From an uncultured Bacteroidia bacterium (GTDB lineage: Bacteria; Bacteroidota; Bacteroidia; JANWVE01): a stretch of 35,144 nucleotides of DNA. The stretch covers positions 1 to 35,144 of the forward strand of contig CALIZB010000022.1 of the NCBI GenBank assembly GCA_938028625.1, read 5' to 3'. The position numbers and the translations under genes were made by a program. Positions 27,301 through 35,144 of this stretch are shown here, piece by piece; within the stretch, counting starts at the first letter, position 1, and each line of letters starts with the position of its first letter. The notes beneath the pieces are model-generated. The model was not told the origin of the DNA, made no database searches, and saw nothing but the letters and a program-made list of their open reading frames with translations.

Positions 27301-27973
27301 GTTCCTTATAACGCTCTTTCTGTTCGTAGTATTGTTTAGTTTTAGCCGCCTGACGTTCCAACTGTTTCATATTTTGCTCAATTTCAGCAAGAATGTCCTC
27401 TACGCGGGTAAGGTCTTGTTCTGTATCCGATATTTTTTTCAGCGTTTCTTTACGGCGGACTTTATATTTGGCTACTCCTGCGGCTTCCTCAAACATGGTT
27501 TTACGAGCATTTTCTTTGTCTTCCAGAATATCCTTGACCATGTTCAGTTCAATAATAGAATAGCTATCTGTGCCTATACCTGTATCTAAAAAAAGATGGT
27601 GAATATCCTTTAAACGGCAGGGAACACCATTGAGATAATATTCACTTTCACCTGAACGGTACAGCTTGCGGGTAATGGCAACCGTAGTGTATTCCATAGG
27701 TAACAGCCCACGGTTGTTTTCAAAAGTAATGGTAGCTTCTGCCAAAGAAACCATTTTACGGTTTTTTGTACCGTTGAATATAACGTCTGTCATGCTTTCT
27801 ACGCGTAAGACACGAGTGCGTTGCTCTCCCAGTACCCAGCGTATAGCATCTATCACATTGGACTTTCCACAACCATTAGGGCCTACAATGCCCGTAACGC
27901 CTTGGTCAAAGTTAATCGTTAATTTATCAGCAAAGGTTTTAAATCCTTGAACCTGCAAACTCTTTAATAACAC
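24383..27973 (-). CDS. smc: Chromosome segregation ATPase SMC
   Basis: Walker A [21 protein letters not shown]; long coiled coils with hinge; [37 protein letters not shown]. GTG at 27973 is a plausible start. Confidence 0.95.
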   Translation of the reverse strand: [1196 protein letters not shown]

Positions 27974-28320
27974 AGTGCAAAAATAAAACGAATTTTGCAA
28001 ATGATGTGCGTTCTATACTGTGATAAATAAAAGTTTTGTACTTAACCAAAAATAATTTTAGTATGAAAAATATCAAAAAACCTTATTCGTTCATTGAGCG
28101 TGGTTCGGCTATATGCTTACCAACCGAAGCCGAAATGCAAATAATGTTAAGTACATACATTTGAGTTACACACCAACCTTATGCATAACAGTGTAAGCAA
28201 AACATGGAAAAAACGCCTAAAAATTACCTACCAGAACCTAAAAAGTTACAAAATATCAAAAAATGTTGCTTTATGCTTGACAGTTCAAGTATGTTTTATA
28301 TTTTTGCAAAAAGTTAAAAT

Positions 28321-28346
28321 AAAAACGCTGTACTAATGTACAGCGT
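28321..28346 (-). terminator. Minus-strand hairpin terminator
   Basis: Perfect 9-bp stem ACGCTGTAC-TAAT-GTACAGCGT followed by TTTTT on the minus strand. Confidence 0.6.
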
Positions 28347-28380
28347 AACCACCAAATCAAATCATAAAACCAATGAAACT

Positions 28381-28444
28381 ACCTACTTCATTGAATAACA
28401 AAGTTTATGCCATTTAGTTCAATGTTGTAGGTGCTTTTTGTTTT
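28381..28444 (+). terminator. Hairpin with U-tract on the plus strand
   Basis: ACCTACTTCATTGAA / TTCAATGTTGTAGGT (13 of 15 pairs), then GCTTTTTGTTTT. Confidence 0.5.
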
Positions 28445-28492
28445 CAATAAGTTTATATTGTTTTTTCAGGGATAAAACCTATTTTTGCAAAA

Positions 28493-28864
28493 GTGAAAGC
28501 AATAACCCTGTTTTTGTTAGGCTGTTTTATGATGGTGCATACCGAATTGCACGAACTTTTTACTGTTCCTGCATTGGTTATTCATTATATCAGTCATAAA
28601 AAAGAAAACCCTAAACAAAATATTTTTGATTTCTTGGCAGAACACTATTCCACAGAAGCAGACCATTCTCACCCCGAAGAACATAAAAAACTCCCTTTCA
28701 AACATGACAAAATCATAAACAATATCTTGCTGACTGTTTTACATAATTTTAACCTTGCCTTTAATTACTATCTTACAGCAAAAATAGCCATTTTTATTAT
28801 TCATACAGCTAATTTACCTAATTTCATGGTGGGTAAAGGAATATGGCAACCCCCAAAAATGTAG
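28493..28864 (+). CDS. Small protein of metal-efflux locus with His-rich segment
   Basis: N-terminal hydrophobic segment; STEADHSHPEEHKKLPFKH; GTG start directly after TATTTTTGC; upstream of the RND genes on the same strand. Confidence 0.6.
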   Translation: MKAITLFLLGCFMMVHTELHELFTVPALVIHYISHKKENPKQNIFDFLAEHYSTEADHSHPEEHKKLPFKHDKIINNILLTVLHNFNLAFNYYLTAKIAIFIIHTANLPNFMVGKGIWQPPKM

Positions 28865-29008
28865 TGTATTTTTTAAGACCCTTGTAATACATGCTCGCAT
28901 TCATGCGTCTGTAAAAATATTCATGTTTTATCTTTCTTAGTTCTTATAACCTTGCAAAAGGATTATCTAATCTGCCAATTCCTAAATTGTAAAATACTAA
29001 TTCCCATC

Positions 29009-32000
29009 ATGTTATCCAAAATCATAGAATTTTCTGTAAAAAACAAATTGTTAGTTATTGTAGGAGTACTTGGACTGATTCTGTACGGAAGCTACGAACT
29101 GACCAAACTCCCCATAGATGCTGTACCTGATATTACTAATAATCAAGTACAGATAATTACGGTAGCCCCCGCTTTTGGCGCCCCAGACATAGAACGTTTA
29201 ATTACTTTTCCCGTAGAACAAAACTGCCGCAATATCCCGAATATTGTAGAAATGCGAAGTTTCTCACGTTTTGGTTTATCTTTGGTTACTATTGTATTCA
29301 GTGATGATACAGATATTTACTGGGCAAGGCAACAAGTTAATGAAAGATTAAAATCTGCTCAAAAAGAAATTCCTGACGGCATAGGTACGCCTGAACTCGC
29401 ACCCGTAACTACAGGATTAGGCGAAATTTATCAATATCTTGTAAAACCCAAAAAGGGTTATGAAAACAAATACTCTCTCACAGATTTGCGTACTGTTCAA
29501 GATTGGATAGTCAAAAGACAATTAGCAGGTATAAAAGGTGTAGCTGATGTGAGTAGTTTTGGTGGTTTAGTCAAACAATACGAAATTGCTATTGAACCCC
29601 AAAAATTAAATGCTTATCAACTCTCTATCAGTGATATTTTTGAAGCATTGCATAAAAATAACGAAAACACTGGTGGTGCATACATAGAAAAAAATAACAC
29701 GGTTTTATTTATCAGAACAGAAGGTTTAGTAAAGTCTGTAGATGAAATAAAGCAAATTGTAATCAAAAATACGCAAGAAGGAATACCTGTTTTAATTAGA
29801 GATGTTGCAGAAGTAAAAATAGAAAATGCTATACGATATGGTGCATTATCTTACAACAATGAGAGTGAAGTAGCAGGTGGCATTGTGATGATGCTCAAAG
29901 GAGAAAATAGCAGTCAAGTAATCAAAAATGTAAAAAAACGCATAAACGAAATACAAAATAATCTGCCTAAAGGTTTAGAAATTGTACCTTACTTGGACAG
30001 AACAAAAATGGTTAACGCCGCTATTCATACGGTATCCACAAATTTAATGGAAGGCGCATTGATTGTAGTATTTGTACTAGTATTGTTTCTAGGCAATTTA
30101 AGGGCAGGGATAATTGTAGCTTCGGTCATACCGCTTTCTATGCTTTTTGCCATAATAATGATGAATACTTTTGGTGTAAGTGGTAATTTAATGAGTTTAG
30201 GTGCATTAGACTTTGGATTGATTGTAGATGGTGCTGTGATTATTGTAGAAGCTGTTTTACATGGTTTAACCCATAACAAAATTTTTACACAGCTTACTAA
30301 AATCACTCAGCAAGATATGGATAATGAAGTAAAACATACTTCTACACGTATGATGAACGTAGCTGTATTCGGACAGATGATTATTCTCATTGTGTATTTA
30401 CCTATATTCACTTTGCAAGGTATAGAAGGCAAAATGTTCAAACCGATGGCACAAACTGTAATATTTTGCCTTATAGGCGCATTTATTTTGTCTTTAACCT
30501 ATATTCCTGTAATAACTTCTTTACTCATTTCCAAAAAGATACAAAGTAAAATCACTTTTTCAGACCGTATGATTGCATGGATAAGTAAACAACATCAAAA
30601 ACTATTACGGGCTTGCTTACGATTTTCTGTGCTTTCTGTGAGTGTAGTATTTACTTTATTTGTTTTTTCTGTGTTTTTACTTACTCGTTTGGGGGGAGAG
30701 TTTATTCCACAAATTCCCGAAGGCGATTTTGCCGTAGAAACTCGCTTGCTTAAAGGAAGTAACCTAAATACTTCGGTACAAACTTGCCAGCAGTCTGCCA
30801 AAGTATTATTAGAACATTTTCCTGAAATTGAAAGAATTGTGAGCAAAACAGGAAGCGGCGAAATTCCCACAGACCCTATGCCAATGGAAAATTCAGATAT
30901 GATGGTTATCTTGAAAGACAGACGAGAATGGAAATCTGCAAAAACATGGGAAGAACTTTCTGAAAAAATGCACCAAACTTTACAAAATAATATACCTGGT
31001 GTATCTTACAGTTTTCAGTATCCCGTAGCTATGCGATTTAATGAACTAATGACAGGCGCAAAACAAGATGTAGTCTGTAAAATATTCGGTGAAAATTTGG
31101 ATACTCTCTCTAAATACGCAAAAAAACTTGGGCATATCGTATCAGACATCAAAGGAGTAGAAGATATTTATGTAGAACCCATAGACGGCTTACCACAATT
31201 GATTATTACCTATAAACGTGAAGAACTCGCCAAATATGGTATTGCTGTTCAGCAGGTCAATCAAATTATCAATACAGCTTTGGCAGGACAGAGTGCAGGT
31301 ATGTTATATCAAGATGAAAAACGGTTTGATATTGTAGTACGCTTAGCCAAAGAACAAAAACAAAATATAGAGCAGATTAAGAACTTACTTGTTAATACTC
31401 CAAACGGCACACAAATTCCTTTATACCAAATTGCTGACATAGCAATTAAAGAAAGTGTTAATCAAATTCAGCGGGAAGAAGCTAAACGCAGAATTATTGT
31501 GGGCTTTAATGTAAAAAACCGCGATGTACAAAGTGTAGTACAGGAAGTTCAGCAGGATGTACAACAAAAATTAAAACTGCCCTCAGGCTATCATATTACT
31601 TACGGTGGTGCATTTGAAAATTTAGAAAGTGCTAAAAAACGGCTTATGTTAGCTGTTCCTGTGGCTTTATTACTGATATTCTTTTTGTTATACATGACTT
31701 TTAATTCGGTAAAACAAGCAATTTTAGTGTATTCAGCTATACCGCTTTCGGCTATTGGAGGGATATTCTTTTTATACATGCGAGGTATGCCGTTTAGTGT
31801 AAGCGCAGGAGTAGGTTTTATTGCACTTTTTGGAGTAGCTGTACTTAATGGTATTGTTTTGATTAGTGAATTTAACCGTTTGAAGAACAGTGGTATACAA
31901 GATATTTATACCATTGTTCAGGAAGGTACACACATACGCCTGCGCCCCGTACTTATGACGGCTTTTGTAGCTTCGTTAGGTTTTTTACCTATGGCAATCA

Positions 32001-33358
32001 GCAAAGGTGCAGGGGCAGAAGTCCAAAAACCATTAGCTACCGTAGTTATTGGAGGTTTGCTTACCGCAACATTTTTAACTTTAGTTATTTTACCTGTACT
32101 CTATATATGGGCAGAGAAATTTACACTCAAAAAGCACGCAAAAACTGCATCTATATTCATTATAGGACTATTATTTTCACAAAACACAAACGCCCAAACC
32201 CCTATCTCACTCAAAAATGCCATAGATACTGCTCTAAAACATAATCCTCTAATACAAGCTCAAAATTTGCAAACCGAATATCAAAAATCTTTGCTTAAAG
32301 CCAGCTATGATATTCCTAAAACTAATTTTTCTTTTGAATATGGGCAGATAAACTCCATTTATCAGGATAATCGGCTTTCGGTTATGCAAAGTACGGCTTT
32401 TCCTACCTTGTACAGCAAACAAAAAAATCTTGAAAAGATACAGACCCAAGAGCAAGCCCTAAAAACCGAAGTTGTCAAAAAAGAAATTACACGCAAAATA
32501 AGCGAAGTATTTTATCAGCTCGCGTACCTGTATCAAAAACGGATTTTATTACAAAAAATAGATACTTTACTCAATGAAGCCAATCAAAGAATACAGCTCA
32601 AATTTACCAAAGGCGATGCGAATACATTAGAAAAAACTACCGCAGAACTACAAAAATACACAATACAAATGCAATTACAGGACGTTGAAAACGAAATTCA
32701 GAACACTCAAAAAACTTTTCAGTATTGGCTGAATAGCTCACAAAACTATATTCCTGAACCTGTTTCCTGGGCAAATACTCCTATTTTAAGCCCGCAGGAT
32801 ACAGCAAAATTACACACACACGCACAAATACAAGTATTACAACAATCTCTGCGTACCGCACAGGCTAAAATCAAAATAGAAAAACACAAGTTTTTACCTG
32901 ACTTCTACGCGGGGTTTTTCAATCAGACTTTGCAAGGTATGGGTGCAGATGATAAATTCTATACGCGCAGCACACGTTTCACTTCATTTCAGATAGGAAT
33001 AGGTATTCCTCTTTTTTATACTGCTCAAAAAGCAAAGCTTAATGCGGCAAAAATACAATACCGTATTACACAGCAAAAATACAGTATCGGCATAAAAGTA
33101 TTTCAAAATGAATACAATATAGCATTCAATACATATCAACGAACTCTGCAAAAAGTACGCACCTGGAACGAAAATATCCTGCCCAAAACAAAAATCATGC
33201 TCAGCCAAGCTAATCAGCAATTAAATGCAGGAGCAGTAAATTATACAGAATGGGTTATATTAGTACAACAAGCTACTCAAATGCAGTTAAACTATTTAGA
33301 GGATGTCAGAACATTATACTTTTCTTTAACCGAATTACAATACTATCAAACGAATTAA
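29009..33358 (+). CDS. Heavy-metal efflux RND transporter (CzcA/CusA family) fused to TolC-like outer-membrane efflux domain
   Basis: HME-RND TM4 motif DFGLIVDGAVIIVEA; IDAVPDITNNQVQI. C-terminal ~390 aa TolC-like (ISLKNAIDTALKHNPLIQAQ). Likely start MLSKIIEFS at 29009. Confidence 0.9.
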   Translation: MLSKIIEFSVKNKLLVIVGVLGLILYGSYELTKLPIDAVPDITNNQVQIITVAPAFGAPDIERLITFPVEQNCRNIPNIVEMRSFSRFGLSLVTIVFSDDTDIYWARQQVNERLKSAQKEIPDGIGTPELAPVTTGLGEIYQYLVKPKKGYENKYSLTDLRTVQDWIVKRQLAGIKGVADVSSFGGLVKQYEIAIEPQKLNAYQLSISDIFEALHKNNENTGGAYIEKNNTVLFIRTEGLVKSVDEIKQIVIKNTQEGIPVLIRDVAEVKIENAIRYGALSYNNESEVAGGIVMMLKGENSSQVIKNVKKRINEIQNNLPKGLEIVPYLDRTKMVNAAIHTVSTNLMEGALIVVFVLVLFLGNLRAGIIVASVIPLSMLFAIIMMNTFGVSGNLMSLGALDFGLIVDGAVIIVEAVLHGLTHNKIFTQLTKITQQDMDNEVKHTSTRMMNVAVFGQMIILIVYLPIFTLQGIEGKMFKPMAQTVIFCLIGAFILSLTYIPVITSLLISKKIQSKITFSDRMIAWISKQHQKLLRACLRFSVLSVSVVFTLFVFSVFLLTRLGGEFIPQIPEGDFAVETRLLKGSNLNTSVQTCQQSAKVLLEHFPEIERIVSKTGSGEIPTDPMPMENSDMMVILKDRREWKSAKTWEELSEKMHQTLQNNIPGVSYSFQYPVAMRFNELMTGAKQDVVCKIFGENLDTLSKYAKKLGHIVSDIKGVEDIYVEPIDGLPQLIITYKREELAKYGIAVQQVNQIINTALAGQSAGMLYQDEKRFDIVVRLAKEQKQNIEQIKNLLVNTPNGTQIPLYQIADIAIKESVNQIQREEAKRRIIVGFNVKNRDVQSVVQEVQQDVQQKLKLPSGYHITYGGAFENLESAKKRLMLAVPVALLLIFFLLYMTFNSVKQAILVYSAIPLSAIGGIFFLYMRGMPFSVSAGVGFIALFGVAVLNGIVLISEFNRLKNSGIQDIYTIVQEGTHIRLRPVLMTAFVASLGFLPMAISKGAGAEVQKPLATVVIGGLLTATFLTLVILPVLYIWAEKFTLKKHAKTASIFIIGLLFSQNTNAQTPISLKNAIDTALKHNPLIQAQNLQTEYQKSLLKASYDIPKTNFSFEYGQINSIYQDNRLSVMQSTAFPTLYSKQKNLEKIQTQEQALKTEVVKKEITRKISEVFYQLAYLYQKRILLQKIDTLLNEANQRIQLKFTKGDANTLEKTTAELQKYTIQMQLQDVENEIQNTQKTFQYWLNSSQNYIPEPVSWANTPILSPQDTAKLHTHAQIQVLQQSLRTAQAKIKIEKHKFLPDFYAGFFNQTLQGMGADDKFYTRSTRFTSFQIGIGIPLFYTAQKAKLNAAKIQYRITQQKYSIGIKVFQNEYNIAFNTYQRTLQKVRTWNENILPKTKIMLSQANQQLNAGAVNYTEWVILVQQATQMQLNYLEDVRTLYFSLTELQYYQTN

Positions 33359-33362
33359 ATCT

Positions 33363-34499
33363 ATGAAAATAACATATTTTATTTGCGGCTTAATGTTGTT
33401 TATAGCTTGTCGCGGCAATCAGAAAACAGAAAAAAAACCTATAAAACAAGCCGAAGAAAATACCTTATTTGTAGAACTGAATGAAAATGAGTTCAAAAAT
33501 GCTAAAATTAAAATAGCCAATCCTGAGAAAAAAGAATTAAATGCACTGCTTAAAGTCAATGGTTATACAGATGTCCCTCCACAGAATTTAATCAGTATAA
33601 GTGCTGTCATGGGGGGATATTTGAAATATACACATCTTATCCCAGGTATGAAAGTACGCAAAGGAGAAAAATTAGCTACTTTGGAAGATGCAAAATTCGT
33701 GGTATTACAAGAAAACTATCTTACAGCCAAAGTAAAGCTAGCACAATTAGAAAAAGAATTTGCACGTCAGACTGAACTTAATCAAAGTAAAGCTACCAGT
33801 GATAAGATATTAGAACAGGTCAGAAGCGAGTATTTTACTCAAAAAATCATAGTACAGTCTTTAAATGAACAATTAAAATTACTTAATGTTAATCCTGAAC
33901 AACTTACAGAAAACAATATTTCACGTGAAGTGTATCTATACGCCCCCGCAAATGGCTACGTAACCAAAGTAAACGTCAATATCGGTAAATATGTACAACC
34001 TTCAGAAGTACTGTTTGAACTTGTTGACCCGACTGATATTCATATTCGTTTAGCTGTTTTTGAAAAAGACATAGACAAAATTTATATTGGACAGAAATTT
34101 ATCGCTTATACAAACAAAAACAACAAATCTTACCCGTGTGATATTGTATTTATTGGTAAAGAACTCAATAAAGACCGCAGTTTAGATGTACATTGTCATT
34201 GTGAAGATTTAGATAAAAATATCATTCCTGGTGAATATATCACAGCAGAAATTGCTGTAAAAACTACAATTTCAGGAATGGCATTACCTGAAGAAGCTGT
34301 ACTACATTTTGAGGGAAAAGAGTATGTTTTTATTGAAACTGCAAAATACAAATACGAAATGACCGAAGTAGAAACAGGTTTGCAACAAGGCGGATATACA
34401 GAAGTGAAGTTAAATGAAAAATTGAAGGAAAACAGTTTAGTTGTTGTCAGGGGAGCGTATAGTTTGCTCATGAAGTTAAAAAATACGGAGGAGGAGTAA
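33363..34499 (+). CDS. RND efflux periplasmic adaptor (CusB/CzcB, HlyD-like) lipoprotein
   Basis: Lipobox FIAC; barrel-sandwich motifs (GGYLKYTHLIPGMKVRKGEKLATLED, LYAPANGYVTKVNVNIGKYVQPSEVLFELVD). Starts 4 nt after the RND stop. Confidence 0.88.
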   Translation: MKITYFICGLMLFIACRGNQKTEKKPIKQAEENTLFVELNENEFKNAKIKIANPEKKELNALLKVNGYTDVPPQNLISISAVMGGYLKYTHLIPGMKVRKGEKLATLEDAKFVVLQENYLTAKVKLAQLEKEFARQTELNQSKATSDKILEQVRSEYFTQKIIVQSLNEQLKLLNVNPEQLTENNISREVYLYAPANGYVTKVNVNIGKYVQPSEVLFELVDPTDIHIRLAVFEKDIDKIYIGQKFIAYTNKNNKSYPCDIVFIGKELNKDRSLDVHCHCEDLDKNIIPGEYITAEIAVKTTISGMALPEEAVLHFEGKEYVFIETAKYKYEMTEVETGLQQGGYTEVKLNEKLKENSLVVVRGAYSLLMKLKNTEEE

Positions 34500-34524
34500 T
34501 TTTTTTATTTTACTTTTCAATTTT

Positions 34525-34640
34525 TGGGCGTGTCTTTCACTGCGTTCAGGTCAGCATGATGAGTGCCACATAACGCGGTGATTGAGCAACACCGTCATTG
34601 AGTGGTTTCGGCATAGTTCGGTAAGCTCACTAAATGTATG
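34525..34640. repeat. GC-rich dispersed repeat, copy 2 (left of IS1 remnant)
   Basis: TTGGGCGTGTCTTTCACTGCGTTCAGGTCAGCATG; GATGAGTGCCAC; TGGTTTCGGCA...GGTAAGCTCAC. Confidence 0.55.
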
Positions 34641-34649
34641 CGAAGTATT

Positions 34650-34954
34650 AACAAAAATAACCTGCTTTCATTGTCATAGTACGAAAGTAGTTAAAAATGG
34701 TCATAAAAAAGATGGGACACAAAATTTTTTGTGTAAATCTTGTCATAAACGGTTCAAAAGCTATACAAAATGCTTAAAAATCTTCAAATTGATGAGTATT
34801 GTAACGGATAACAGGACTGTTTTTACTTCAAGTATTTGCAAAGGAAAATTACCAAGTGGCAAAACATCTTACTCGTGCTATTGAAGGGGTCAATAATGCT
34901 TTAAGGATAAGAAATAGACGCCTTGTACGAAAAACTACTTGCTTTTCTAGAAAA
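34650..34954 (+). pseudogene. IS1-family transposase remnant: N-terminal zinc ribbon and C-terminal segment, catalytic middle missing
   Basis: ITCFHCHSTKVVKNGHKKDGTQNFLCKSCHKRF (InsA-like), then in another frame AKENYQVAKHLTRAIEGVNNALRIRNRRLVRKTTCFSRK (IS1 transposase C-terminal-like) from 34838. Confidence 0.7.
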
Positions 34955-34956
34955 GA

Positions 34957-35033
34957 TGAGTGCCACGAAGCCACTATGGTTCGGCAGGTGATACAGTGAG
35001 CTTGTCGAACTGCTCACCAAGCAAGCTCACCAA
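34957..35033. repeat. GC-rich dispersed repeat, copy 3 (right of IS1 remnant)
   Basis: GATGAGTGCCAC and TGGTTTCGGCA shared with 34525-34640; internal inverted modules (GTGAGCTTGTCGAACTGCTCACC, AAGCTCACCAACC). Confidence 0.5.
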
Positions 35034-35144
35034 CCATCAAAATCATGTTTCAAGAACATAATTATGCCTGTCATATATTCTAAACTACCACCAAAATTGT
35101 CAGGACAGGGTAATTATTTATTCCAGTAGTTCAAAAAAATAAAT

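Noticed and set aside
35060-35110. Similarity of the right edge (reverse complement TGACAATTTTGGTGGTAGTTTAGAAT) to TGACAGTGGTCTAGAATTTAG near 291-311
   Set aside because: Short gapped match in AT-rich DNA; cannot be separated from chance without a genome-wide search.

Overview
This looks like a Bacteroidota-type chromosomal segment: AT-rich, TAnnTTTG promoter-like boxes, and a Bacteroidota-style FabI and large IspG. It holds mostly core genes plus several notable loci. (1) The left edge (1-94) appears to be the end of a CRISPR array, with an inferred 47-bp repeat and 30-bp spacer, the geometry known from type II-C arrays in Bacteroidota. A degenerate inverted repeat copy follows at 102-120. 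(2) The main candidate system is a minus-strand respiratory operon at 21.1-10.4 kb: 2x[4Fe-4S] ferredoxin, Rieske protein, split cytochrome b (N-terminal protein with a His/Asn-rich tail, plus a subunit-IV-like protein with an APWY Qo motif), an octaheme c-type cytochrome with a coiled coil, a cupredoxin-like lipoprotein, CcoN, and a triheme CcoO-like fusion. It reads as a self-contained quinol-to-O2 electron chain. (3) A metal-efflux locus encodes an RND pump fused to a TolC-like domain, with a signal-peptide-like segment at the junction. (4) Two tandem small secreted/membrane proteins share an 88-nt identical 5' coding block but have unrelated 3' halves. (5) A GC-rich dispersed repeat occurs at 2.3-2.4 kb and on both sides of an internally deleted IS1-family transposase at the right edge. 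No tRNA, rRNA or cas gene was recognised. All calls come from reading the sequence; no searches were run.
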